Positions 19,222 through 27,942 of a stretch of 64,000 nucleotides of DNA are shown here, piece after piece (position 1 is the stretch's first letter; each line of letters begins with the position of its first letter). The stretch comes from G965207335 sp965222825 (lineage in GTDB: Bacteria > Pseudomonadota > Gammaproteobacteria > PS1 > Pseudothioglobaceae), in contig OZ244964.1 in the NCBI GenBank assembly GCA_965222825.1, forward strand, positions 1,054,001 through 1,118,000. Reading direction: 5' to 3'. The notes below the pieces were generated by a model. That model saw only the letters and a list, made by a program, of their open reading frames with translations, did no database searches and was not told the origin of the DNA. Made by a program: the position numbers and the translations under genes.

Positions 19222-21069
19222 CTAAAATACTTCGTCAATATTTTTACCTTTAATGGCCTTTTTTATACTATTATTCATACGCCTAGATACAAATGTATTG
19301 CTGATATTTTCTAGGTTAATTATAGCTTGTTTTATAGTTTTTATGTTGGATGAATTTTTTAGGTTATCTAAATTAGTTTTTGCTTTTAGTATTGCCGTTA
19401 ATTCTTGTTTAGTTAAAATATTAGCATCAGCATCTAATGCTGAGGTAATAGCTATTAACTCTCGCTTAGCTGCTAATTGTTGCTGGTATAGTTGTCTTTT
19501 TTTAATATCATCCTTAGCGTGCAATACTGATTCTGTTAGCATATTTTTTATTGCCTCATTACTTAACCCGTGAGATGGTTTTACGACAATCTCTGCTTTT
19601 ATATTATTAGTTTTTTCAGTAGCACTTACTTGTAATAAACCATCAGCATCAACCCTAAATTCTACTAATATTCTAGCACTGCCCGCTACTAGTTTTGGAA
19701 TACCTTGTAATTGAAATTTAGCTAGCGATCTACAATTCGATACTAATTCTCTCTCGCCCTGAATAACATGGATAGCCATAGTGGCTTGCCCATCTTTAAA
19801 AGTAGTAAACTCTTGGGCTTTAACAACAGGTATGGTAGTATTTCTGGTAATTATTTTTTCAACTAGACCGCCCATAGTTTCAATTCCCAAAGAAAGTGGC
19901 AAAACATCAAGTAATAATAATTCATCGCTAGACTTATTACCCGCTAAAATATTTGCTTGAATGCTAGCACCATTTGCTACCACTTCATCAGGATTAACGC
20001 TAGATAGAACTGGTTTATTGAATAATTTTTCTACACTATCTATAACCAGTTTAGCCCTTGTTGAGCCACCTACCATAATAATATCTTTAACATCATCAAT
20101 GCTTATACTAGCATCTCTTAGTGCTCTTTTGGTTAGTTTTAGGGTTTTGTTTACTAGCCCTTGTATTAAACTATTAAAATGACTTAAGCTTATAGTATAT
20201 GTTTTATTTAAAAACACCAAACTAGCACTATTATCTGTGCTTAATTTTTGTTTGCTGTTTTTTGCTAGTTGTTGTAATTCTTGTTTTCTCTCAGGTGTTA
20301 ATATATTGCTATCTATATTTAGTTTAGTTAAGCAGTCTTGCATTATTAGTAAGTCAAAATCATCGCCACCTAAGGCAGAATCACCGCCTGTTGCTAAAAC
20401 TTTAAATACTCCCTTAGCAAAACTTAGCACCGAAATATCAAAAGTGCCCCCACCTAAGTCGTAAACTATATGCACACCTTGCTCTTTAGTATCCAAGCCA
20501 TAAGCAATAGCCGCTGCTGTAGGCTCGTTTAATAATCTTAACACATTTAGCCCTGCTAGTTTAGCAGCATTTTTTGTGGCTTGTCTTTGGGCATCATTAA
20601 AATAGGCTGGAACGGTAATAACACAGCCAAATAACTCACCTCCTAATGACAATTCTGCTCTTTGTTTTAACTCTAATAAAATATCAGCGGCAACTATAAC
20701 AGGATTAATAATACCTTGTTTAGTTTTTATAGCTATGCTATTTTCTTGTTTAACAATGTCATAAACGCTATTTTTAGCAAGTGCCTCATCATAAGATAGG
20801 TCTAGCAATCTTTTTGCAGATATAATAGTGTCCTTAGGTGCTTTTGCAATGAGATTTAGTGCTTTTTGACCGATAATTTTATTATTATTGCCATAATAAA
20901 CCACAGACGGCAAAATAACCTCATCATTTATATCAGCAAGTAGTTTAACGCTACCACTTAGGACTGAGCCAACTAATGAATTTGTAGTTCCTAAGTCAAT
21001 ACCCACTGCTAGTTTGTGCTTATGAGGTTCGCTAGATTGTCCTGGTTCTGATATTTGTAATAATGCCAT
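19222..21069 (-). CDS. hscA: HscA, Fe-S assembly Hsp70 chaperone
   Basis: A 615-residue Hsp70 of the HscA branch. The nucleotide-binding domain has VGIDLGTTNSLVGSV near the start, DLGGGTFDIS, and VGGSTRAKLV. The substrate domain follows from about residue 385, and there is no EEVD-like tail. With HscB it recognises the LPPVK motif of IscU to release the cluster. It is separated from hscB by nearly 500 bases that hold a small Ser/Gly-rich gene, unusual for this operon. Confidence 0.97.
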   Translation of the reverse strand: MALLQISEPGQSSEPHKHKLAVGIDLGTTNSLVGSVLSGSVKLLADINDEVILPSVVYYGNNNKIIGQKALNLIAKAPKDTIISAKRLLDLSYDEALAKNSVYDIVKQENSIAIKTKQGIINPVIVAADILLELKQRAELSLGGELFGCVITVPAYFNDAQRQATKNAAKLAGLNVLRLLNEPTAAAIAYGLDTKEQGVHIVYDLGGGTFDISVLSFAKGVFKVLATGGDSALGGDDFDLLIMQDCLTKLNIDSNILTPERKQELQQLAKNSKQKLSTDNSASLVFLNKTYTISLSHFNSLIQGLVNKTLKLTKRALRDASISIDDVKDIIMVGGSTRAKLVIDSVEKLFNKPVLSSVNPDEVVANGASIQANILAGNKSSDELLLLDVLPLSLGIETMGGLVEKIITRNTTIPVVKAQEFTTFKDGQATMAIHVIQGERELVSNCRSLAKFQLQGIPKLVAGSARILVEFRVDADGLLQVSATEKTNNIKAEIVVKPSHGLSNEAIKNMLTESVLHAKDDIKKRQLYQQQLAAKRELIAITSALDADANILTKQELTAILKAKTNLDNLKNSSNIKTIKQAIINLENISNTFVSRRMNNSIKKAIKGKNIDEVF

Positions 21070-21167
21070 AGTAATATTATACTAAAAATTACTTAAAATA
21101 TCTAAACTCTATGTGCGTAGCACAAACTTGTAGGTATTTAATCAATTTTTGTAAAAAACTAGATTAT

Positions 21168-21404
21168 TTATACATCTGCCGAGCCAGCTGTTCCAATTGT
21201 GGTAGAGGTACCTAACGAGCCAATTGAACCAGATGTAGTGGAAACAGAGCCAACTGTGCCAAATGTGCTTAAACTAGCAATACTACTAGCACTACCAAGA
21301 GTATTAACGGCTACTTGAATTGAATCAAAATCTTTATTATTTTGTATATCCAAATAATTAGCATTTGGCATAACAAAAAATACTTTATTTTTACTATTAA
21401 CCAC
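21168..21404 (-). CDS. Small Ser/Gly/Thr-rich protein inside the isc operon (copy 1, probably 5'-frameshifted)
   Basis: I do not recognise a named family. From a GTG at 21404 it gives 78 residues. The first 35 are ordinary (VNSKNKVFFVMPNANYLDIQ); from about residue 36 to the end nearly every residue is Ser, Gly, Thr, Ala, Val, Ile or Leu, with repeated GS/GT steps. It is a paralogue of the protein at 24989-25291: NSKNKVFFVMPN aligns with NSKKTTYIVFPD, and both end in the same low-complexity tail. The other copy is 40 residues longer at its N-terminus. The layout, leader then S/T/G-rich tail, resembles a modified-peptide precursor, but no modifying enzyme is adjacent. An AAGG stretch precedes the GTG very closely. 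Confidence 0.5.
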   Translation of the reverse strand: MVNSKNKVFFVMPNANYLDIQNNKDFDSIQVAVNTLGSASSIASLSTFGTVGSVSTTSGSIGSLGTSTTIGTAGSADV

Positions 21405-21483
21405 TACCTTAAATTCTCAAGTGTATGTTTAGGTTTTTGTATAATTGCTCTCTAAGCTTTGTATCGTAGAGCTTAATTAACAA
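21405..21483 (-). other. Frameshifted 5' remnant of the Ser/Gly/Thr-rich gene
   Basis: Directly upstream of the GTG, one frame reads from a TTG at 21483 through TKLREQLYKNLNIHL, which aligns with LRTKLRKAPHSVLSHL of the paralogue at 25.0 kb. Removing one A near 21417 joins it to EFKVVVNSK in the frame of the downstream gene, matching EDDVDVIVKTNSK. The joined protein would be about 105 residues, close to the paralogue's 100. This suggests a single-base insertion, or a base error in the assembly. Confidence 0.45.
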
Positions 21484-21565
21484 TTAAACTAGGTTTTCTT
21501 GCCATCTAATTACTTTATCTTTAAAAAACTATCCAGCGTAGGGTATATTAAATTTTTGTTTTTTA

Positions 21566-22072
21566 TCATAATTCGTCCAATAACTTGTTTGCTTGTTGTT
21601 TTAATTGCTGATAAAAACGCATTTCTCTTATTAGGCTTTTAATTTTTAATAAGTTTTTATCAGCTACAAACTCATTGGCTATTTTATCAGTATGGTCCTT
21701 AATAAAGTCAGTTATTGTTGTTAAAAATTGCTCTAACAAGTCCTCATTATCAGTAATTACTGCTAATTCTTCTCTTAGCTCTATTTGCCTAACTAAAAAA
21801 CTACTATCAACATAAGTATCTCTCTCATCAAATACCTCAACACCCTCTAAACCCAGTAAATAACTAGCCCTAGATAAATCATCACTTAATATTTGGTATG
21901 CGGTGTTTAATAATGAGGTATTTTGTAATGCTTTTGATTTCTCGTTATCAGGTTTATTGATAAATTTATCAGGGTGGAATTGTTGCACTAATTGCTGATA
22001 TTTTTCTGTTAGTTGTTTTTTGTCAATAGAAAATTTTTTCTCTAAGGTAAATAACGCAAAATAATTATCCAC
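21566..22072 (-). CDS. hscB: HscB, J-domain co-chaperone
   Basis: A 168-residue J-protein. The N-terminal J-domain begins NYFALFTLEKKFSID and carries the HPD motif (FHPDKF) at about 33-35; the C-terminal helical domain binds IscU. It stimulates HscA ATPase. It follows the ABM-domain protein by 9 bases and is separated from hscA by the Ser/Gly-rich gene. Confidence 0.95.
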   Translation of the reverse strand: MDNYFALFTLEKKFSIDKKQLTEKYQQLVQQFHPDKFINKPDNEKSKALQNTSLLNTAYQILSDDLSRASYLLGLEGVEVFDERDTYVDSSFLVRQIELREELAVITDNEDLLEQFLTTITDFIKDHTDKIANEFVADKNLLKIKSLIREMRFYQQLKQQANKLLDEL

Positions 22073-22081
22073 AATACTTTT

Positions 22082-22384
22082 CTATAAGATTCTAAGGGTT
22101 TCTTGTTTCATTGTTTTTATATTAGCAATTTTAGCAAACTTTGCCATCATTTCTTGGTATTCTGCCCTAGATTCAAACTCTGTATTAAATGCTTGTTTTT
22201 GCTCTATGCTGTCCCATTTAACAAGACAATACACTTTTTTATCCTCTCCTATTACAGAATCCCTAGATACAAAGCCATCAACAGTGCTTAAGTCCTTGGT
22301 AATCATTTTTGACATATCTTCCCAATCAAGCAATAAATTAATATTATTTAACTCAAAAGATACCATTATTATTACCTTAGCCAT
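22082..22384 (-). CDS. ABM-like (dimeric alpha+beta barrel) protein in the isc operon
   Basis: 100 residues from the ATG at 22384, chosen because GGAG lies 8 bases upstream; the longer frame to 22441 runs into iscA. The pattern KVIIMVSFELNN, then a helix, then STVDGFVSRDSVIG and KVYCLVKWDSIEQKQAF fits the antibiotic-biosynthesis-monooxygenase/stress-response fold, a ferredoxin-like dimer. The function is unknown; such proteins range from heme-degrading monooxygenases to quinol oxidases. Its location between iscA and hscB suggests a link to iron or Fe-S metabolism, which is inference. Confidence 0.65.
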   Translation of the reverse strand: MAKVIIMVSFELNNINLLLDWEDMSKMITKDLSTVDGFVSRDSVIGEDKKVYCLVKWDSIEQKQAFNTEFESRAEYQEMMAKFAKIANIKTMKQETLRIL

Positions 22385-22397
22385 ATAACTCCAATAA

Positions 22398-22721
22398 TTA
22401 AACAGTAAAACTCTCTCCACAACCACACTCTGCTTTGGCATTAGGATTATTAAAAATAAAACCTTCGTTTAAGCCATCTTTAGTAAAATCTAGTTCAGTG
22501 CCAGTTAAATAAATTAAACTTTTAGTATCCACTATAATATTAACGCCATTATCAGCAAAAACAGTATCATCATCGTTAATACTATCTACAAATTCTACAC
22601 TATATCCTAACCCAGAACAGCCTGTTGTTTTTACGGCTAAGCGAATCCCTAAGCCCTTACCCCTATTGGCTAAATACTCGCTAACTCGTTTTGCACCTGT
22701 ATCTGTTATTGTTATTGCCAT
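22398..22721 (-). CDS. iscA: IscA, A-type Fe-S carrier
   Basis: A 107-residue A-type carrier with the three conserved cysteines C35, C99 and C101 (GCSGLGY and ECGCGESF). It delivers iron or [2Fe-2S]/[4Fe-4S] clusters to client proteins. It is 6 bases after iscU. ErpA could be confused with it, but its place in the isc operon favours IscA. Confidence 0.95.
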   Translation of the reverse strand: MAITITDTGAKRVSEYLANRGKGLGIRLAVKTTGCSGLGYSVEFVDSINDDDTVFADNGVNIIVDTKSLIYLTGTELDFTKDGLNEGFIFNNPNAKAECGCGESFTV

Positions 22722-22727
22722 AAATAT

Positions 22728-23108
22728 TTACTCTTTTTTAGCTTTTATATCCAATATTGCCGCTTTAATAGCATCTTCTGCTAATACTGAGCAGTGTATT
22801 TTAACAGGCGGTAGTGATAGCTCTTCTACTATATCAGAGTTTTTTATCTCTGATGCCTCGTCTAGTGTTTTGCCTTTTACCCATTCAGTTAATAATGAAC
22901 TAGAAGCAATAGCACTACCACAGCCATAAGTTTTAAACACCGCTTTTTCAATAACCCCAGAGTCATCCACTTGGATTTGCAAACGCATTACATCACCACA
23001 AGCAGGCGCTCCTACCATACCTGTTCCTACATTTTTTGCATCTTTATCTAAAACACCAACATTTCTTGGATTTTCATAATGATCTAAAACTTTTTTACCG
23101 TAAGCCAT
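22728..23108 (-). CDS. iscU: IscU, Fe-S cluster scaffold
   Basis: A 126-residue scaffold with the ligands C37, D39, C63 and C106 and the HscA recognition motif LPPVK at 99-103. Clusters are built here from sulfur given by IscS. It sits 48 bases downstream of iscS. Confidence 0.97.
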   Translation of the reverse strand: MAYGKKVLDHYENPRNVGVLDKDAKNVGTGMVGAPACGDVMRLQIQVDDSGVIEKAVFKTYGCGSAIASSSLLTEWVKGKTLDEASEIKNSDIVEELSLPPVKIHCSVLAEDAIKAAILDIKAKKE

Positions 23109-23156
23109 TTTATACCTCCCTTATTTACTTATTTTTTAATTTAATTGCCTAATCAA

Positions 23157-24383
23157 TTAGTGTGTAGCCCATTCTATTTTTGATAAATCTATACCATCTT
23201 TATACATATCCCAAAGTGGCGATAAACCTCGTAATTTATTAACCTTTTTACGCACCAAGGCAATAGCATAATCAATATCTTCCTCGCTAGTAAATCTACC
23301 TATGCTAAAACGAATTGAACTATGAGCTAACTCATCGTTTAAACCCAATGCTCTTAGCACATAAGAAGGTTCTAAACTAGCAGAAGTGCAAGCTGAGCCA
23401 GACGATACTGCTATATCAGATATTGCCATCATTAACGACTCACCCTCAACATAGTTAAAACTTATATTTAGATTACCAGCAATACGATTTTTCAAATCGC
23501 CATTAACTACAACCTCTTCCATATCAGCAAAGCCATTGTATAAACGCTCTCTTAATTTTAAGATGCGTTTATTATCAACTGCCATGTCAGTCTTAGCAAT
23601 AGCAAAAGCCTCACCCATACCAACTATTTGATGAGTAGCTAGCGTTCCTGAGCGTATTCCTCTTTCGTGTCCACCGCCGTGTATCTGTGCCTCTAATCTT
23701 ACTCTTGGTTTTCTGCGAACAAATAATACTCCAACTCCTTTTGGTCCATAAATCTTGTGGGCAGAAAAACTCATTAAATCAACTGCCATTGTTGCTAGGT
23801 CAATTTTAACCTTGCCAGCACTTTGAGCGGCATCAACATGAAAGAATATTTTATTTTCACGACAAATTTTACCAATAGTCGCAATATCTTGGATAACACC
23901 AATTTCATTATTAACATGCATTATTGATACCAAAATAGTATCACTACGAATAGCGTTTTTTAGGGTGTCTAAATCAAGTATGCCATTCGCTAAAGGGTCT
24001 AAATAACTAATCTCAAAACCATCTCTCTCTAGTTGTCTGCAAGGATCAAGCACTGCTTTATGCTCTGTTTTCATAGTAATAATATGTTTACCTTTTTTAG
24101 CATAAAAACGAGCAACACCTTTAATTGCTAAATTATTAGCCTCTGTAGCACCTGAGGTCCAGATTATTTCTTTTTTATTAGCATTAATTAAGTTTGCTAC
24201 TTGCTCTCTAGCATTCTCTATTGCTTGCTCAGCATTCCAGCCAAAACTGTGTGAACGAGAAGCTGGATTACCAAAATTACCATCTATGGTTAAGTGCTGC
24301 ATCATTTTATTAGCAACCCTTTTATCAACTGGGGTGGTTGCTGAATAATCCAAATAAATTGGCTGTAATAAATTATTATTCAT
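23157..24383 (-). CDS. iscS: IscS, cysteine desulfurase
   Basis: A 408-residue PLP enzyme of class V aminotransferase fold. The PLP lysine is K210 in [12 protein letters not shown], and the mobile-loop catalytic cysteine is C332 in [17 protein letters not shown]. It releases sulfur from cysteine for Fe-S assembly and for tRNA thiolation. The nearby TtcA-like and MoaD proteins could also use its sulfur. Confidence 0.97.
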   Translation of the reverse strand: MNNNLLQPIYLDYSATTPVDKRVANKMMQHLTIDGNFGNPASRSHSFGWNAEQAIENAREQVANLINANKKEIIWTSGATEANNLAIKGVARFYAKKGKHIITMKTEHKAVLDPCRQLERDGFEISYLDPLANGILDLDTLKNAIRSDTILVSIMHVNNEIGVIQDIATIGKICRENKIFFHVDAAQSAGKVKIDLATMAVDLMSFSAHKIYGPKGVGVLFVRRKPRVRLEAQIHGGGHERGIRSGTLATHQIVGMGEAFAIAKTDMAVDNKRILKLRERLYNGFADMEEVVVNGDLKNRIAGNLNISFNYVEGESLMMAISDIAVSSGSACTSASLEPSYVLRALGLNDELAHSSIRFSIGRFTSEEDIDYAIALVRKKVNKLRGLSPLWDMYKDGIDLSKIEWATH

Positions 24384-24399
24384 TATAATTTTTTAACTC

Positions 24400-24852
24400 C
24401 TAATGGATATTAAACCTAGCCTCTAAAGAAGTTTGGTTTTTGTTATTATTAAAATCTTCTATAACCTGTTGTAGGGTTCTATTAGATAAAAAATCTCGCA
24501 ACTGCTCGCTAACCTCGCACCACAACCTGTGAGATATACACATAGTGCCCTTTAAGCAATTATTACTGCCTTGACAACGCCTTAGGTCAATATTCTCATC
24601 TACTGCTTCTATTATTTGTGCTAAATTAATATCATTAGTATTACAGTTTAGCAAATAACCGCCTCCTGGTCCTCTGATACTTTTTACCAAATTACTTTTT
24701 CTAAGCTTGGTAAATAACTGTTCTAAATAAGATAACGATATATTTTGCCTCTCAGATATTATATCTAAGGTAATAGGGGCTTTTTTATCATAACTTATTG
24801 CTAGGTCTAACATAGCAGTAATAGCATATCTGGCTTTTGTAGTTAATTGCAT
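24400..24852 (-). CDS. iscR: IscR, Rrf2-family Fe-S regulator
   Basis: A 150-residue Rrf2 regulator. The winged helix spans about residues 1-65, and the cluster ligands are C93, C99 and C105 with H108 (E. coli C92, C98, C104, H107). The holo form represses the isc operon. A near-perfect type 1 IscR site lies 36-60 bases upstream of its start, so autoregulation is well supported. Confidence 0.97.
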   Translation of the reverse strand: MQLTTKARYAITAMLDLAISYDKKAPITLDIISERQNISLSYLEQLFTKLRKSNLVKSIRGPGGGYLLNCNTNDINLAQIIEAVDENIDLRRCQGSNNCLKGTMCISHRLWCEVSEQLRDFLSNRTLQQVIEDFNNNKNQTSLEARFNIH

Positions 24853-24888
24853 AATTATAATTATTTATAAATATATTTGTATTTTATA

Positions 24889-24913
24889 ATACCTTAGTAA
24901 TATAGTCAAGTAT
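24889..24913 (-). promoter_or_regulatory. Type 1 IscR binding site overlapping the iscR promoter
   Basis: Read on the minus strand, 23 of 25 positions fit the E. coli type 1 consensus: the left half ATACTTGACT and the right-end RRSTAT part AGGTAT are intact, and two bases in the inner right half differ. The TTGACT at 24909-24904 can serve as a -35 element, with TATAAA (24888-24883) or TAAAAT (24886-24881) as the -10. Binding of holo-IscR here would block the isc promoter. Confidence 0.75.
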
Positions 24914-24988
24914 TATTTTATAACAAAAATAATATTTTTATGTTGTATAGTTTGAAGTTTTGTATATGGCAATACAAAGCAGGTATAA

Positions 24989-25291
24989 CTAAGAACTAGA
25001 AGCCGTTCCTACCGAAGCTAGACTAGTAAGAGAAGAAGCAGGACATGAGAAAGTGCTAACAGAGCCTACGCTGCTAAATGACCCTGCTGAGGCAATTGGA
25101 ACCCCCGCTGCATCAAGCTCTGATAATGTTTTTATATCCATATCACTAGTTAAATCAGGAAAAACTATGTAAGTAGTTTTTTTACTATTGGTTTTAACAA
25201 TAACATCAACATCATCCTCAAGATGACTAAGCACAGAGTGTGGGGCTTTACGCAATTTAGTGCGTAGCCCTTTGTTTGTTAAGTCTATCAT
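24989..25291 (-). CDS. Small protein with Ser/Gly/Ala/Thr-rich tail, upstream of iscR (copy 2)
   Basis: A 100-residue protein of no family I recognise. Residues 1-64 form a charged N-terminal part (LRTKLRKAPHSVLSHLEDD, then KKTTYIVFPDLTSDMDIKTL); residues 65-100 are almost all Ser, Ala, Gly, Val, Thr and Phe, with one Cys-Pro (FSCPASS). It is a paralogue of the gene at 21168-21404. It begins ATG without a clear ribosome-binding site and is separated by about 140-160 bases from both neighbours, so it looks like its own unit. A leader plus S/T/C-rich core recalls linear azole-containing peptide precursors; this is inference only. Confidence 0.6.
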   Translation of the reverse strand: MIDLTNKGLRTKLRKAPHSVLSHLEDDVDVIVKTNSKKTTYIVFPDLTSDMDIKTLSELDAAGVPIASAGSFSSVGSVSTFSCPASSLTSLASVGTASSS

Positions 25292-25449
25292 AGTAATTTT
25301 TTGTTAAAAAATAACATTATAACAGTGTAATATTATTTAGTCTAATATTATTAAATAATAAAATTACGCCTTAGTATGTTACACTTGAGGTTGGTTTAGT
25401 CCCTCAAAGTATTACCTTATGAGGCTAGAAATAATATAATTAGGCTTAA

Positions 25450-26181
25450 TTACTTGTCCTTTATTTCTAATTTATTGGCATCAATATCTTTATCAGTATA
25501 AGGTACGCCTAATTTATCGCTTAGTTTGCGTATTTGTGAGTCTATTTTTTTTGTGTGTTCTAAGATGGCATTTATAGCAGATATAGTAGGGTCGCTCATA
25601 GCATCTTTACTCATCCCATAAGCATCAAAACCAATTTCATTTGCAACTTTGTTGATATTTTCAAAATGTCGTTTTTGTTCTTTAACTAATCTGGCTGGCA
25701 CACCAATTGCGGTATTATTTGCATCTATTGATTTAACAACTACAGAATTTGAGCCTATTTTTACCCCGTCTGCTATTATAATATTGCCTAGTATTTTTGC
25801 TCCAGCACCTACTACAACATTATTTTTTAAGCTTGGGTGTCGTTTACCTTTATCCCAACTAACACCCCCTAGTGTAACTCCTTGATAAAGAGTGCAATCA
25901 TCACCTATTTCTGTTGTTTCACCAATTACTACACCCATACCGTGGTCGATAAATAGCCTTCTGCCTATTTTAGCACCTGGATGAATTTCAATCCCTGTTA
26001 TAATTCTACTAAAAGCTGAGATAAACCGTGCTAGCCAAAAAAGTTTAATATTCCATAATTTATGGGTTAGCCTATGTATAACTAAGGCTTGAACGCCGGG
26101 ATAACAAGTAATAACTTCAAACTTGTTTTTAGCAGCTGGGTCTCTGGCAAATACGCAATTAATATCTTCAAAAAAACTCAT
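25450..26181 (-). CDS. cysE: CysE, serine O-acetyltransferase
   Basis: About 243 residues from the second ATG ([17 protein letters not shown]); the frame has another ATG two codons earlier. A left-handed beta-helix of hexapeptide repeats follows residue 70, with the catalytic HxxDxH-like [16 protein letters not shown] segment and [12 protein letters not shown]. It makes O-acetylserine for cysteine synthesis. Its place next to the isc genes matches the iscR-cysE neighbourhood seen in other bacteria, where cysteine supply and Fe-S assembly are co-located. Confidence 0.95.
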   Translation of the reverse strand: MSFFEDINCVFARDPAAKNKFEVITCYPGVQALVIHRLTHKLWNIKLFWLARFISAFSRIITGIEIHPGAKIGRRLFIDHGMGVVIGETTEIGDDCTLYQGVTLGGVSWDKGKRHPSLKNNVVVGAGAKILGNIIIADGVKIGSNSVVVKSIDANNTAIGVPARLVKEQKRHFENINKVANEIGFDAYGMSKDAMSDPTISAINAILEHTKKIDSQIRKLSDKLGVPYTDKDIDANKLEIKDK

Positions 26182-26187
26182 AACCAT

Positions 26188-26362
26188 ATATTATACCATT
26201 TTTAAAAAATTGAGAAGCTGGGTTTCTTGATGATGCTCTTATTAACCCTTAAAAACCTTGTTTTTTTGAAAATATATTTATAACAATATCTCCGATTTAT
26301 GATTAAAAGTGTATCACAAATCGAACTTTATGAGCCCCGCTTTAATGTTAATCATAGCCTTC
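26188..26362. other. Intergenic gap, nothing recognised
   Basis: The 175 bases between cysE and the acyltransferase gene hold no open frame of useful length, no tRNA and no clear hairpin with a T-tract. The region presumably carries the cysE promoter on the minus strand. Confidence 0.4.
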
Positions 26363-27205
26363 TTAATTTATTTTTGGTGTTTTAAACCTTTTATACTGCC
26401 ATAAATACTGTTCGGGAATTTTTTTAACTAAATTTTCTATACTTTGGTTCATTAGCAAACAATCACTGATGATATTACTATCCTTAGATAATATATTAAC
26501 CTCTTTAAAGTGCAAGCTAAACCCTTTGCCATAATCTAAGCGTTTAGCGTAAGATAGGATTATTTTGCTATTATATTTTCTAGCTAATTTTACAAGCAGG
26601 GTTGTAGTAGGCGTAGGGGTATTAAAAAAATTAACCATAACACTAGATTTATCACTTTGGGGTGTTTGGTCGGGCAAAATACAGATTATATCTTTATTTT
26701 GTAGTGCTTTTTGTAGTTTTACAAGCCCTGAAAATTTTGTGCTTACTAAATTATAATTATATGCTTGTCGGGATTGTAATAATAATTTATCAAACTTTTT
26801 ATTACGAAGTGGCTTATAAAGTGCAGTAGTGCTTCTAATGGAGCTAGCAAATTTACATATTAACTCCCAAGAGCCTATATGGGGGATTAACATAATAATA
26901 TTATCATTATTACTAAGAAGTTCTAAGCCTTGAACGCTTTTAACTAATTTAGCATTTTTATTGCTATTATTGTGCCAAATAATAGGCGATTCTAGTAACG
27001 ACTTTACTAAATTTATAAGATTTTTTTTAATAATTTTATTGTATTGTGTTATTGTTAGCCCTACTAGGCATAAGTTAATGTTATTAGTTATATTTTGCTT
27101 GCTTTTACTATCACTATAATACAAAAATAAACCAATAATATAACCTAAAAAATGGCTTAATTTTAAAGGTAGTTTTGATAAAATTAATAATAATATTTTT
27201 AGCAT
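26363..27205 (-). CDS. LpxL/HtrB-like lipid A acyltransferase
   Basis: A 280-residue member of the LpxL/LpxM acyltransferase family. One N-terminal membrane helix (about 1-28) anchors it, and the catalytic HX4E motif appears as HIGSWE near residue 109. The later LPDQTPQSDKSSVMVNFF and TTTLLVKLARK blocks also fit. It adds secondary acyl chains to lipid A at the inner membrane. Whether it corresponds to the lauroyl or the myristoyl step cannot be told. It abuts the ttcA-like gene. Confidence 0.85.
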   Translation of the reverse strand: MLKILLLILSKLPLKLSHFLGYIIGLFLYYSDSKSKQNITNNINLCLVGLTITQYNKIIKKNLINLVKSLLESPIIWHNNSNKNAKLVKSVQGLELLSNNDNIIMLIPHIGSWELICKFASSIRSTTALYKPLRNKKFDKLLLQSRQAYNYNLVSTKFSGLVKLQKALQNKDIICILPDQTPQSDKSSVMVNFFNTPTPTTTLLVKLARKYNSKIILSYAKRLDYGKGFSLHFKEVNILSKDSNIISDCLLMNQSIENLVKKIPEQYLWQYKRFKTPKIN

Positions 27206-27939
27206 TATTTGGTGTTAGTTAAAATAGGTTTTATAGCATTTAAAATATTTGCATATAGATTAGTAACTCTGACTTCTTCTTTATTAAGTAAATTTTTATA
27301 ATACTCTCTCTGGGTTGGTTTGGTAAAACAAGCTGGGCAATTATCTCTTATGACTGGCAATTTTGCCATATTTGCAAAGTTAGATAATTGTCTTTCTCTA
27401 ACATAAACCAACGGGCGAATAACACTAATATCACCATCATTGTTTAGATAATTTGCTTTCATTGTTTGTAGTTGTCCGTTATGAAAAATTGACATAATTA
27501 AACTCTGGGCTAAATCGTCTAAATGCTGTCCTAGAGCTAGAATATTATAATTATGCTTTCTTGCTGTTTTATACATTAAACCGCGTTTCATTCTTGCACA
27601 AAAAGCACAGTAAGAATCTCCTTTCATACTTTTTTTAGCTTGCTCTGCTATTGGAAATTGCTCTAAAAAATAATCAACACCATAACTAGCAAAATATTTT
27701 AAAAGTGGGGTCAAATCAAAACCAGCTACCTTTGGGTCTATACTAACTACCCCTAAGTAAAATTTTATTGGTGCGTGTTTTTTAAAATGTGCTAATATAT
27801 GAAATAAACTAAGCGAATCTTTGCCTCCAGATACGGCTAATAATACTCTATCACCGTCTTTTAGCATTTTAAAATCACAAATAGCTCGTCCTACTTGTTT
27901 AGATATTTTTTTGGGTGGGGTTATAGCTGGCAAAATCAT
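27205..27939 (-). CDS. TtcA-like tRNA 2-thiolation protein
   Basis: A 244-residue PP-loop ATPase of the TtcA group. It has the PP-loop SGGKDSLSLFHIL at about 38-50, a CAFCARMKRG pair of cysteines and a second pair in NCPACF, the expected Fe-S or zinc ligands. TtcA makes 2-thiocytidine at position 32 of some tRNAs with sulfur from IscS. The sequence departs from E. coli TtcA, notably in the shorter C-terminus, so a related PP-loop function is possible. Confidence 0.75.
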   Translation of the reverse strand: MILPAITPPKKISKQVGRAICDFKMLKDGDRVLLAVSGGKDSLSLFHILAHFKKHAPIKFYLGVVSIDPKVAGFDLTPLLKYFASYGVDYFLEQFPIAEQAKKSMKGDSYCAFCARMKRGLMYKTARKHNYNILALGQHLDDLAQSLIMSIFHNGQLQTMKANYLNNDGDISVIRPLVYVRERQLSNFANMAKLPVIRDNCPACFTKPTQREYYKNLLNKEEVRVTNLYANILNAIKPILTNTK

Positions 27940-27942
27940 TGT

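Noticed and set aside
21168..21404. A Pro/Glu/Val-rich plus-strand reading opposite the Ser/Gly-rich gene (VEVPNEPIEPDVVETEP)
   Set aside because: It looks protein-like by chance because GT-rich codons give Pro/Glu on the other strand; it has no good start and stops soon, while the minus-strand frame aligns with a paralogue.
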